Shown: piece by piece, positions 33,526-43,858 of the stretch
How the letters are laid out: each line of letters begins with the position of its first letter
Position numbering within the stretch: position 1 is the first letter of the stretch
NCBI RefSeq assembly: GCF_019175385.1
Contig: NC_083339.1
Location: 80,310,307-80,374,306 of the forward strand
Reading direction: 5' to 3'
Origin: Lycium barbarum
Lineage: Eukaryota > Streptophyta > Magnoliopsida > Solanales > Solanaceae
DNA length: 64,000 nt
Made by a program: the position numbers and the translations under genes
Notes under the pieces: generated by a model
What the model was told of the DNA's origin: nothing
The model's input: the letters and a program-made list of their open reading frames with translations, nothing else
The model's database searches: none

Positions 33526-33869
33526 ATTTTTTCCTACAAAATGGGCTAGCTTCCTAGCCAAGCTACTCAACTCGGAAAAACTTTCACACTACTACAGACA
33601 TACTGTCAAAGCTTCGGAAAACTATTGTACTTGTCGCAAGCTTAACTTGCTCAATATTTCCTAACCCTATACTAACTTAGGATCAGCCTTTCCATGCCTT
33701 TCAAAGAGAAGAACAAGAGAAATTTAGAAAGCAAACATTTTATTGATATCAGAAAATTTACAGGGAGATTGTTTGATGCCTTCTAACATAGCCTCCTATT
33801 TATAGGAGATGGAGGCTTCCACAAGACTTATCTTACATGGCACACGGGCCCCGCTAGACATGTGAAGGG
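33526..33869 (-). promoter_or_regulatory. Endogenous pararetrovirus promoter and leader remnant
   Basis: On the minus strand CTCCTATAAATAGGAG (TATA at 33797-33804) is followed 54 nt later by AATAAA (33738-33743). This is the caulimovirid arrangement in which the pregenomic RNA promoter and poly-A signal are close together after pol. The sequence further downstream would be the leader; no tRNA-Met primer site is seen before truncation at about 33526. Confidence 0.65.
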
Positions 33870-33993
33870 CCTAATAAAACAATCCTAATAAAACGAGCCT
33901 AATAAGACAGCCTAATAAAACAAGCCTAATAAAACGAGCCTAATAAAACAGCCTAATAAAACACGCCTAATAAAACAAGCCTAATAAAACGAG
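33870..33993 (-). repeat. Nine-unit tandem repeat upstream of the viral TATA box
   Basis: Nine 13-14 bp units of CCTAATAAAACRAG on the plus strand (CTYGTTTTATTAGG on the minus strand), with small variations. On the viral strand the array lies about 65-190 bp upstream of the TATA box, the usual place for enhancer elements. Whether it is viral or arose after integration cannot be told from one copy. Confidence 0.85.
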
Positions 33994-34565
33994 GGGAACA
34001 TTATCCGAAGCATGACAACCATGTGCAAGCATGTGACCGTGGGGTCTGCTTTTGTCTTTCTTGTGAGCACGTCAGTAAGCCTTATCCGATGGAGTGGTGC
34101 TTGATGGAGTCGATGGCGGAGTTGTGTATCCTTCCTCTATCCACCATTCTGGTCCATGTTTTTGCTTGAATTTTTCTTTGTTTTCCAGACTTTTTTTTCG
34201 CGACCTTGTGTAGTAGCATTTCCTGTTGGATGGCCCTATCATATCTGGATCTATTTTTGTTGAATCTTGAGATGGAAAATTAAACCTTATCTTTGTGATA
34301 GCATGAGTGACTTCATTTCTGATTATTTCATACGGCGCTCGGTACTCCTTTGCTACTTTTCGAACTCTTTCCCAATAGGGATGGTCATCGGTGTAATTCT
34401 ATCGAGCCCATTCTTTCGGTCATATCTCCTTTGGGATGCACTTATTTTGCTGGAAAATAATTCTCTGTGCTTCGCTGTATTCATCTTCTAAGGACAAGAC
34501 GGAGACGGGGAATTCCCACCATAGTGAAATATTTGGTTAAGCATAGACCTTGCCATCAATAATCT
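33994..34565 (-). pseudogene. Endogenous pararetrovirus, 3' end of pol region, unreadable part
   Basis: Continues the viral segment between the repeat array and the open frame at 34566. It is frame-disrupted and no domain is recognised. Short plus-strand frames here are shadows. Confidence 0.4.
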
Positions 34566-34973
34566 TTATCGGTCGATGTAACATGAACACTTTTGCTGCA
34601 TAGGAGTCTTAGAAACATTGAACCATTGCAGAAACTTTTTGAGAGTAGGTTCAATCCTGTCAAAACATTGGAACATGTCGCACTTGAATTCCATAAATAT
34701 ATAATACTGGTGACATAAGTACCAGAAAAACCTTAATAGCTCCTGTGGAAAATCATTGTGCATTGCTATGAATATGTGATAGAATGGGTATTCTGAATTG
34801 ACTCTGAATGGCTTAAGAATGGATCCTCCATATTTTTTGAAAACTAGAAGCTCAAAGAATTTCCTTCTTTCTGTAAGGATGGATGGATCAAACGGGTCCA
34901 CAAACTTGCTAAAGAATTCCGGAGGATGATTTGCTATTCTGGATGAACTAGCTCCTGGTGAGCTTGCAAGCAT
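34566..34973 (-). pseudogene. Endogenous pararetrovirus, C-terminal polyprotein segment
   Basis: A minus-strand frame of 135 codons downstream of RNase H, with many aromatic residues (FFELLVFKKYGG, FYHIFIAMHNDFP, LLRFFWYLCHQYYIF). It has no catalytic motif that I recognise. It may be the C-terminal extension of pol found in some caulimovirids. A frame break separates it from the RNase H frame. Confidence 0.5.
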
Positions 34974-35083
34974 GAAAATTTGGCTAGTTAGCCTTTTCTG
35001 CAGCTTGGCTAGAAATCTCTTTGAAAACTCATCTGGCCTGGATAGGAAATCCGCTAGAATATTATCCTTTCCTTTGAGTTGCT

Positions 35084-36340
35084 TTACTTGGAATTTGTAA
35101 GGAGAGAACCATTGTGCCCATCTGAGAATCTGCGGATTTGGATAATCTTTGGATTTATCTGGATCATCTTCGGGAAAGCCTTCATGTCCATCTTGATAAG
35201 AAACCCTGTGTGAATTAAAAAGAAATTAAACTTTTTAATCCCATTCTTTACGATAAGAATTTCTTTGAATGTGGAATGATAGTGTTGTTCAGCATCTTTG
35301 AACTTTCCACTAGCATATCCGCATATTTTACGTTGGCCATATTTTTCTTCAAAAAGTACCGCACTCCAATATTCGTTGCTGGCATCCGTCTGCAATATCT
35401 TTTTTCCGTCTGACGGAATATGGAGGGCTTTGACTTCTTTTGAGATTTCTTTTATTCTCCGAACTGCTTCATCCTGTTCATTTCTCCAACCTTGGGCATT
35501 CTTCTTGATCATTTTTGTAAGTGGAGCAATGTATGTAGAGACATTAGGGATAAAATCTCTAACATAAGTAATCACACCTAAAAACTGTTGGAGTTGTTTC
35601 GTCGTAAAATTGGTGTCTAGGAATTTGAGCAGCTCTTGACAAATATGTGGCCCTAGGCTGTATGCTCCATGAACAAAATGCATCCCCAGAAAATCAATTT
35701 CCTTTTTAGCAAGAATCATCTTTTTCTGTGAGAGCATGATCCCATTTTTCTTCACCGGTTCATGGAATTCTTGGAGCAAAGTGAGGTGTTCTTCCATAGT
35801 ATCACTAAAGAGTAATATGTCATCAATGTAGACTAGTAATGTATGGAGGATGGGTTGAAATAATTTTATCATGGCTTTTTGGAACAGGGAGGGTGCCGTT
35901 TTCAACCCAAAGGGCATGACCTTCCATTGAAAGTGGTGATCAGGTATATAAAACCCTGTTTTTGGTCGATCTTCTGCGTGGATTCCCAATTGCCAAAACC
36001 CCGATTTAAGGTCAAACTTGGAAAAGTATTTAACTTTGGCTAAGTGTGAAAAAAGGGTGAGTTTATTTGGGATAAGGAATTTATTATCTTGGAGGAAATA
36101 GTTAAGAGGTTGATAGTTTATGACTAATCTGAGTTTACCTCTTGTTTGTTCCGCCCGTTTATTGACATAGAACGCCTCGCACGCCTATTGCAAATTAGAG
36201 GGCTCGATAAGTCCAAACTCCATGAGCTCTTCACAATCCTTTTTGGCAAGCTGAAGATGATCTGGATTCATGCCTGAGTGACTTGCCCTCGTTGGATTAA
36301 TGCTTTCATTCTTCTTGAAGGGGAGTTTAATGAAAAACTC
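35084..36340 (-). pseudogene. Endogenous pararetrovirus reverse transcriptase/RNase H
   Basis: Caulimovirid RT and RNase H on the minus strand. The RT active site VYIDD is intact near 35830. FGLKTAPSLFQKAM precedes it (near 35900) and FLGVITYVRDFIPN follows (near 35560). RNase H is recognised by LQTDASNEYWSAVLFE near 35370 and by YHSTFKEILIVKNGI. The upstream fingers (36000-36340) contain an in-frame TAG near 36185 where Trp is expected. An old, integrated and broken copy. Confidence 0.88.
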
Positions 36341-36737
36341 TTAATTTAGCCATAAAGGCTTTTTGCATTTTCCCATAAACTCCTTGTGAGAATCCGCACA
36401 TGAATACTCTACCAACTGCTTTTCTATCTCCTTAATCTGTTGAGCATCAGTTATTTGGAATAAGCGTAAAACATCTGTATATGGCTTGAATTGTTTCTTG
36501 AACACTATTCCATGGGCTTTGATATGGAGTTGATCTTTAAGTTGCCTGAAGATGTCAAATCCGACAATGAGATCTTTCCCTGGGACATCTGATCCAATCA
36601 GCTTAGTTCGAAACTTCAACCGTAGGAAGAATTCAATCGTGATTGGATGCTTTGTGATGACTGTGGTGTTTAGGACTCCAGTCCCAGCAGTGTTGAAATC
36701 TTTGAAATGTGGAATCCACTGATCCTCAGGAAGGATG
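36341..36737 (-). pseudogene. Endogenous pararetrovirus protease, C-terminal part
   Basis: Minus-strand frame continuing the protease after the insertion: motifs VILPEDQWIPHFKDF and GKDLIVGFDIFRQL resemble the caulimovirid aspartic protease and its link to RT. The catalytic DTG half is 12.6 kb away at 49373-49410. The target duplication ACTGG (36738-36742) marks the break. Confidence 0.8.
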
Positions 36738-36742
36738 ACTGG

Positions 36743-37201
36743 TGTAACAGCCCAGGCCACCGCATGTAGAAATTGTCCACTTTGGAGCCTTTGCCCCTCA
36801 CGGTTTTAAAACGCGTCTACAAGGGAGAGGTATCCAAGCACTTATAAAGCACTCTTCGTTCTCCTCCCCAACCGATGTGGGATTCGCCTAAACCGATGTG
36901 GGATTCGCCTAAGGCAAGCCTTACACACACACACCCCCGGGACTCAGCGTCCTCGCTGAGGTTTGCCCCACCACCGGGTTATCCCCACCACTGGCCTGGC
37001 ACTGGCTCTGATACCAATTATAACAGCCCAGGCCACCGCATGTAGAAATTTTCCACTTTGGAGCCTTTGCCCCTCACAGTTTTAAAACGCGTCTACAAGG
37101 GAGAGGTATCCAAGCACTTATAAAACACTCTTCGTTCTCCTCCCCAACCGATGTGGGATTCGCCTAAACCGATGTGGGATTTGCCTAAGGCAAGCCTTAC
37201 A
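36743..37201 (-). mobile_element. TRIM (terminal-repeat retrotransposon in miniature), 459 bp
   Basis: Two direct repeats of exactly 183 bp (36743-36925 and 37019-37201) flank a 93-bp middle. On the minus strand each repeat runs TGTAAGGCTTGCC to GGGCTGTTACA, and the middle starts with ATTGGTATCAGAGCC, a tRNA-Met primer site (37005-37016). The repeats include CCAACCGATGTGGGATT, duplicated in tandem, and AAAACGCGTCTACAAGGGAG, familiar from abundant plant TRIMs. It has no coding capacity and uses proteins of other elements. No matching 5-bp duplication flanks it. Confidence 0.85.
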
Positions 37202-37689
37202 GTAATGTTACACCCCATATCTTAGAACTAAGGTTAGACTCATGTCAATAGATCTTTAGTGGAAAAACTGAAGGTTTGAACGTTTTGCGAAAATGGTTGA
37301 TAGGCCTACTTCGGGCAGCCATAAATCCTTGATTAGTTGGGAATTTGGGAAGGTACCCTTAATGAAAGTTGTAGTATGTAGAAATACCTTTATAACGATA
37401 TATGGACCAGGCCAATGAGAGATCGGAGCAAGGAGATATGATCGTCTCAATATGGCTAATAGTAAGGCACTTAAAATTCTATAGAATCGGCTAAGTTTTC
37501 GATACGTTTGCCTTACGGTTAAAGTTCCTAAAACTCCGTTGGGAATTTGAGAAAACGTCAAACATTAAAGTTGTAGATCTTTGAAATATCTTTCCAACGG
37601 TATATTGTGGAGCCCAAACAGAGCTCTGTACAAGAGGTTATGACCATTTTACCGAACATTGTATAGAACCGACACACGTCGCTTTTAAG

Positions 37690-37800
37690 GGCGCGTGCGA
37701 TGTCCCCGCGTCGCGGGCTGATCGCACAAAAACACCCTCTCTGAGTATCGACCTGAAGAATGTCGCGCGATGCACGTGCGTCGCGGACCCATCGCATAAC
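37690..37800. repeat. GC-rich nested dyads in family D LTR
   Basis: GTGCGAT and ATCGCAC enclose CCCGCG and GCGGG, giving a nested hairpin at about 37695-37728. A second dyad with CGCGA and TCGCG around GCACGTGC follows at about 37764-37787. The matching sequence in the other LTR (about 47500-47600) has substitutions in the first one. Confidence 0.8.
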
Positions 37801-38978
37801 AGGTCGGGTTTCGGGTTAAAAGTCGGGATTTCACGTTTTAAGTTATATTTAACCTTGGGGTTTATTTTCGGAACACCCCTAGTCACGAAAAATTACCCTA
37901 AAGTCAGGGAGAACAAGTCCCAAGCCTTAAGAATCCTTCAAGGCAAGTTTTATCATGATTCTTGGTTGAATTAAAGTCCCTAATCTCTTTCTAACTTGAG
38001 TAAACCCTTCTAATCAATAGAGTTGTGAGTGGAACATTATTGTTGGGCGTGGAAACCCTAGAATCAAGAGGATTGAACGTCAAAAAGGTAATGTTTCTAC
38101 ACTCTAATCATTCATAATAGTGAATTGATGAGTTCTTGGGAGAATAGTAAATAGGTTTAGTAAAGAGAATGACACGAACTATAGTAGGGTTTTGAATTGT
38201 TGACTTGAGATTGTTATAATGATATGGGTGATGGAGAATGATGTTAATTACATCTAATTGAGATTGTAGAATCACCTAGAAGTAATAGAATGGGAATTGG
38301 GTGAAGAAACACCATTAATGGAGATTGTGGAGCTTTATGCCCACTAAGTGTTTGATAAAATGCTTAGATAACCAAAGCATGAATATTATTGCTAATATAA
38401 AATCCCTTTGACTTGTATTGATATAGATCAAAGTTGAAAGGGTTGACGAACATTGTATTACGCTCCAAGGCTGGAATTAAGGTATGTGAGGCTAACTATC
38501 AATGTTAGGGAATATTCATAATTCTCCCTACGCCTCATCCTTCATACTTATCAGCAATTTGACTCAGAATATAGTTTAGCCCTAGTTTCATGATATGATA
38601 TAGAATTGTTATCTTCTAGGGTTGCAGTTATAGAATTCGTTCATGGTTGTCACTTTGAACGTCATGAACTCAGCACGTAATCTTTATAGACTTATGTATT
38701 GTTATCATATGAGTCTCAGTCAGTGTATAACCCGTTATTAGCATGAGTCCCATAATCAGAAACAGTTATCATGCTATCAGCTATAGCCAGTCTCAGTCTT
38801 GTAAATTGTTAATGTTGAACACCTGTATCTGTATTTTTGGGCCCTAGGACACAGTATATTTACAGTTTTACAGGTGATTCTTCATCCAGAACAGGGAGTA
38901 CTTCAGCTTCTTGCTTTCCTGTTTAGTTCAGTTTCAGTTTCAGTTCTATTATTTTATTGCTTCAGTTGCATTACATAC

Positions 38979-39045
38979 CAGTACAATTCAAATGTACTGA
39001 TGTCCCTTTTTTTTGCTTGGGGGCCTGCATCTCGCGATGCAGGTA
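38979..39045 (+). promoter_or_regulatory. Triple-hairpin LTR module (family D, 5' LTR)
   Basis: Stems CAGTACA/TGTACTG (38979-38999), GTCCC/GGGGG with a T-rich loop (39002-39023) and CCTGCATC/GATGCAGG with the loop TCGC (39024-39043), followed by T so that the end is again CAGGT. Stem sequences differ from families A, B and C, but pairing is kept or lengthened. Confidence 0.7.
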
Positions 39046-39497
39046 ACGACATACAGGTTGACGATCCAGCTACTTAGGAGTGTTCGTATCAGCTACTGTG
39101 GTGAGCCCAGTTTCCTTCGGGGCGATATCAGTCATGCAGTTCTCACAGCTTTCTAGACAATTACCTTTTTGTATTCATTAGAGGCTTCATAGACACAGTT
39201 CAGACAGTCAGATATTTGTTATGTTTGCCTTGTAGACAGTTATACTCAATCGTTCAGTTGTTTTGGTTTAGCCATGTTGGCTACTTTCAGATATGTTCAG
39301 ATTGTCTAAGTATTTCCGCATTATGATATTTCAGTCAGACGTTTAGCTAATCAGCATGCGTTAGTTTTATTTTATAAATTAGTTATGTTTTGGTATCACA
39401 TGTTGATTTAGCCAGCCATTTGGTTCGCACGGTCACATGCAGTCAGGCACCGGGTGCCGTGTTACGTCCAGTCCCAGGTTCGGGGTGTGACAAAGCT

Positions 39498-39509
39498 TGG
39501 TATCAGAGC
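39498..39509 (+). other. Primer binding site, tRNA-Met (family D)
   Basis: TGGTATCAGAGC, 5 bp after the LTR end, complementary to initiator tRNA-Met. Confidence 0.92.
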
Positions 39510-39708
39510 GCTAGGTTCAAGTGTCTTAGGGAGTCTATGAAGCCGTGTCCAGTGGGGTCTCTTTTATATGTGTGAGGGCCCCACACATATAAACAGTTGA
39601 CCACCAAGACATTCAGGATTTATGTCACTTCTTTCATACTCTAGTTCGTGCAGATAGAGTAATGCTTTTAGGAATTCTTCTAACTCGTGCGAATTACGTA
39701 TTTCAGAA

Positions 39709-40920
39709 ATGGCTCCAAAAAGGAAGTACAACAAGAAAAATACGGCTACTAGCCAGAGGGCTACCGTTGACGCAGAAACAGAAGGGGGCACTCAGGCCCA
39801 GGCAGCTGCCACAGCTAATGCCGCTGCTACGCCTCCCAATACATCGGATGCAGATGTTAGAGGAGCTATTCAGCTGCTCACTCAAATTTTGGCAAATTAT
39901 CCCCAGCGACAATAAAGGGCCCCTAGCTCAGGTGCTAGCAGTGGGTCAAACAGTTCTAGGACTCAGGAGTTTATGCGGATGAAGCCGCCAGTGTTCACAG
40001 GGTCAAAGAAGGAGGAAGACCCCCAGAATTTCATTGATGGACTCCAGAAAATATTTCGTGTGATGCATGCTACTGATACAGAGGCAGCAGAACTCGGAGC
40101 TTTCCAGCTACAAGATGTGGCCCATATTTGGTATGAGACAAGGGAACAGTCCCGAGGGGAGGATGCACCTTCTGCTACTTGGGACGAATTTGCAGACGCT
40201 TTTATTGAGCATTTCATGCCAATTGAGGTTAGAGAAACCAAGGCTATAGAGTTTGAGAATCTAAGGCAAAAGGACATGACTGTTCAGGACTATTGCCTCA
40301 AGTTCGTGTCATTGTCCAGACATGGCCCTCACATGGTTCCTGATATGAGAGCCGTGGTTAGAAGATTTGTACTTGGGCTTAAACCCAAGTTGCACAGGGA
40401 TGCCAACATAGCTGCTCAGAACGACAAGATGACTATTTCCAAGATACTGGCATTCGTGCAAGGTAACGAGACAAGAATGAAGGAAAAAGAAGCCCTGCAG
40501 AAGCAAAAAGATAGAGAGTTCAGCAAGAGGGCTAAGTCTGCTAGTAATTTCAGTCATGGAGGATCTCAGGGTGATGGCAACCGTCAGGTTTTTAAGAATA
40601 GGTCATCAAGACCTGCTCCCTCTACAGATAGTGCTCCATTTCAGAGGTCCAAGTTTAACCAGAAAGGCCGGAACTTCGTAACAGCAGGCTCACATTCACA
40701 GGCCAGCGTGACCAACCGGGGTTTTCAACACCCTACTTGCAACACTTGTGGTAAGAGACATTCAGGAGTATGCCATTCAGGCATGGATGGTTGTTTTGGG
40801 TGTGGTCAGCCGGGTCATTTTCTGCGGGATTGTCCGTCCACAAGACAGAATACCAGAGGTAACAGTAATGTAGCTCAGTCCACAAATTCAGCAGCTCCCC
40901 GAAATTCCCAAGCCCAGTAG
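39709..40920 (+). pseudogene. Family D gag (Tekay type), one to two stops
   Basis: Starts MAPKRKYNKKN with a basic then Ala-rich leader, then a TAA at 39913-39915, and is open from there to the TAG at 40918. Capsid blocks: MKPPVFTGSKKEEDPQNFID (about 39985), VAHIWYETR (about 40120), FIEHFMPIEVRETKA (about 40200), and the CX2CX4HX4C zinc knuckle CFGCGQPGHFLRDC near 40795, preceded by CNTCGKRHSGVC. Both stops fit a one-base change from a Gln codon or similar. Family length (about 400 aa) is nearly complete. Confidence 0.9.
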
Positions 40921-41508
40921 GGGCTCGGAGCAGCAAAGTCCGGTAATACGGGCGGTGGTCAGAATCGTCTGTATGCACTGTCAGGTCGCCAAGATACAGA
41001 GGCTCGTGGAGATGTTGTCACAGGTATGCTAACAGTCTTCACCTTCGATGTTTTTTGTCTAATGGACCCAAGATCCACTCTATCTTATGTAACCCCGTAT
41101 ATTGCTATGAAATTTGGAATAGAATCCGAAAATTTGCATGAACCTTTCGAAGTATCCACACCGGTAGGGGAATCAGTTATAGCTAGGCGTATTTATAGGG
41201 GTTGTCCAGTGTTAATCTACCACCGCAGCACCATAGCAGACTTAATAGAATTAGAGATGGTAGATTTTGACGTAATTATGGGTATGGATTGGTTAGAGTC
41301 CTGTTATGCCTCTGTGGGTTGTAGAACCAAAACTGTGACATTTGATTTTCCCGATGAACTTATAGAATGGAAAGGTAATTCAATAGCACCTATGGGGTAG
41401 ATTTATTTCCTACCTTAGAGCTAGAAAGATGATCTCCAAGGGGTATGTTTACCACTTAGTTCGAGTCAGGGATGCAGATGCCCAGACCCCAGCTCTTCAG
41501 TCAGTACC
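40921..41508 (+). pseudogene. Family D aspartic protease region, decayed
   Basis: Same frame as gag. Contains NRLYALSGRQ, then the protease site LMDPRSTLSY where IDPGST is expected, so the catalytic-loop Gly is replaced by Arg. [13 protein letters not shown] lies near 41275. A TAG at 41398-41400 and nearby shifts break the frame before KMISKGYVYHLVRV. The block is cut at 41513 by a solo LTR; the next residues are at 43859. Confidence 0.85.
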
Positions 41509-41697
41509 AGTTGTGTTACACCTCAGAAAATTTTCCGTTGGTACGCAAGTAAATGAACTAATGATGTGTGCGAGGAGTGCGAGTGTATAATGTTTCATGG
41601 GAAATGTATGAAAAGGGATGTGGATGATTAGAATGAAAAGTCGAGAAATGAAAAAAATTGAAAGTTGGCAAAACTGTCCAGTGGTCGTATAGTGCAA

Positions 41698-41945
41698 AAT
41701 ACGGACCGTAAAGTGCAATACGATCCGTAAACTTGACGTCATAAACTGGCATGTCCAACTTCAACTTTCTGCCAAGCTGAGGAAATGGCTAAAATACGAC
41801 CTGGTGGACGGACCGTAAAGTGATTTACGGCCCGTAAACCATGGTTGTAAATCACCATGCATGCAGCCAAAGTTTCTGGTCCTGCTTAAGCTTAAAGACG
41901 ACCACGAGGGACGGTCCGTAAACTGAAATACGGACCGTAAACCTC
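41698..41945. repeat. Paired-palindrome cluster 5 (family C solo LTR)
   Basis: Three pairs: ATACGGACCGTAAA with ATACGATCCGTAAA, GACGGACCGTAAAG with TTTACGGCCCGTAAA, and GACGGTCCGTAAAC with ATACGGACCGTAAAC. Pairs are about 105-120 bp apart. It lies 185-430 bp from the LTR start. Confidence 0.85.
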
Positions 41946-43359
41946 CATGGATGACCACTGTTCACCCAGCACAGATTTTTCAATTCATTAAATATGAGGA
42001 TCAAGACGTTTTTTATTTCATTTCCACAATACACCACTTCTCTCTAGAATCATCTCTCTACATTTATTTCATAAGTTTTCAAGGATTATAAGTCACCAAC
42101 AACATAAACAAGTGAATCAAGTGTAAACAAGCCATTAAGTACCATTCAAGTCAAGAAATGCAAATGGAGAAAAACTAGGGTTTTGCTCAAAGTGAAGTAT
42201 TATCAACCAAAGCTTGTTCCTACAACTTCTAAGGTAAGATTCATGATTTTTACAAGATGTTTGAGGTATTGGAGAATTAAAATACATGGATTGTAGAAAA
42301 TGTGGTCAACTAGGTCATGAATGATGAATAGTGACATTTTGAGAAATAGTTTGAATTGAGTTGTGAATGTTGTTGTGTTGTGATATGAATGTGTTATAAA
42401 TGGTATTAAGATCATGAACTAAACACTTTAGACGAATGGACGAAGATGGGTGTTATAATCATGAATGTGGGAGAATTAGAGGCAAATTGAGGAATTCTAG
42501 ATAATGTGGATAATGTGAATGACTAATGACCATTGTTATGATATTAATGAAGGTATAAACGCTAGCATTGGAAGGGAACGTGCAAGCATAGAATAGTTCG
42601 ACGGAAAGGTATGTGAGGCTAACCCTTCTTTCATAAGGCATGGTTCTTGGCCAAATTCCTAAATTCCTCTATATGAGTATGTTGTCTTTACATGGTTGAC
42701 ATTCCAAGCTCATAAGCTCACGACCCTTGATATGTACTATGATTATACTATGTTCCTCGCTTGACGAGTAAGTCCATAATGTAGATGTAACGATAGTGAT
42801 GAGGATAGAAATGATGATGAGAGTAAAATGAGATTAAAGATACTTACGAGCTATGATATATGTATACGTGCCTATGAAGGGCTATAATGATACCCCGAGC
42901 TTATAACGCCGGGTAGGATATATATGTATATGATTATGTATAAAGTATGTATACGATTACGTAACGCGCGCACACCTCTGCAGAAGGTACGGATAACCCT
43001 GAAGCCTTGGTAGGGCCAGGTATGTATGATCTTGAGCCTTGGTTGGCCAAGTATGTATGAAACACCGATCCTATGAGGTCGGGTATGCTATGTAAATGCT
43101 ATGTATATGAAATGACTATGTATATAATATGAATATGAATGTGATAAGACTATGTATACGAATACGAGCACAATTATGGTACGAGTACTATTATGGAATA
43201 CGGATGATGATGTATGTATACGAGCGCGTATGAGAAATGGAAAGTCCCTATGAAAGGCAAGTAAGTGCTATGACGGTGATATTATTGTCTCCCCTCCCAT
43301 GCTATTTCGTATGTTGTTCATTATGATTATATATCGATGTTGATCATGCTTTACATACT

Positions 43360-43418
43360 CAGTACATTCTTCGTACTGACGTCCTTTTGTTTGTGGACGC
43401 TGCGTCATGCCCGCAGGT
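43360..43418 (+). promoter_or_regulatory. Triple-hairpin LTR module (family C)
   Basis: Stems CAGTAC/GTACTG (43360-43378), GTCC/GGAC (43381-43398) and CTGCG/CGCAG (43400-43416), then GT. It ends about 435 bp before the LTR end. Confidence 0.7.
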
Positions 43419-43858
43419 GCACAGGGAGACAGACTTGGTCCATAGCTGCTTATTCAGAGATTGCATAGCAGAGCTCCATTTCTTACGGAGCCGTCGCTTT
43501 TGGGTACTTATTCTTTTGTACGTAATTATGGGAATAGCGGGGTCCTGTCCCGCTCATGATATGTCATACTCTTAGAGGCTCGTAGTCATGTGTATGTGGG
43601 TAGAGATATTTGGCCATGTCGGCCTATGTTTTGTATATCTTTTGTTGGCCTCGTCATCCTTGTACATTTGACGTGGCATAGATGCCTATGATGTTATCCA
43701 AGATGATTGTCGTCCGATGGGACTATATAATTAACGAATAGAACGCATGAATTGTCTTATGGATCACCTAGATGTTATGTAAAGTATGCTAAGGGGGTGC
43801 CCGGGTGGGGATAGCACCGGGTGCTCGTCGCGGCCCCTAGTCGGGTCGTGACAAGTTG

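Larger units (their letters stand above)
37206..39492 (+). mobile_element. Family D LTR, 5' copy (2287 bp)
   Basis: Starts TGTTACACCCCATATCTTAG and ends TTCGGGGTGTGACA, followed by a tRNA-Met primer site. It is very similar to 47012-49367. It contains a GC-rich nested dyad (37690-37800), the GTATGTGAGGCTAAC block (38482-38500) and the triple-hairpin module (38979-39045). It is about 70 bp shorter than the 3' copy because that copy has extra GGGCCCTAGGCCACAG-like units. Confidence 0.92.
41514..43853 (+). mobile_element. Family C solo LTR (2340 bp) with target duplication AGTTG
   Basis: Starts TGTTACACCTCAGAAAATTT and ends GTCGGGTCGTGACA. It is flanked by AGTTG at 41509-41513 and 43854-43858. 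No internal region is present, so it is the product of LTR-LTR recombination. It contains palindrome cluster 5 (41698-41945), the block GTATGTGAGGCTAACCC (42609-42642), diverged GAGCCTTGG/GTATGTATGA repeats (about 42990-43080) and the triple-hairpin module (43360-43418). It sits between protease and RT of family D. Confidence 0.93.

Noticed and set aside
33870..33993. CRISPR-like array (nine short repeats)
   Set aside because: The units are contiguous 13-14 bp copies without unique spacers, in a plant genome, and they lie upstream of a viral TATA box. A simple tandem repeat.
36743..37201. Cassandra-type TRIM carrying 5S rRNA
   Set aside because: The repeats do not contain a recognisable 5S rRNA promoter or sequence; a different TRIM type fits better.
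42609..42642. A real mini-intron in the conserved GTATGT...CTAAC...TTCTTTC block
   Set aside because: Donor to possible acceptor is under 40 nt, shorter than plant introns, and there is no coding sequence around it.
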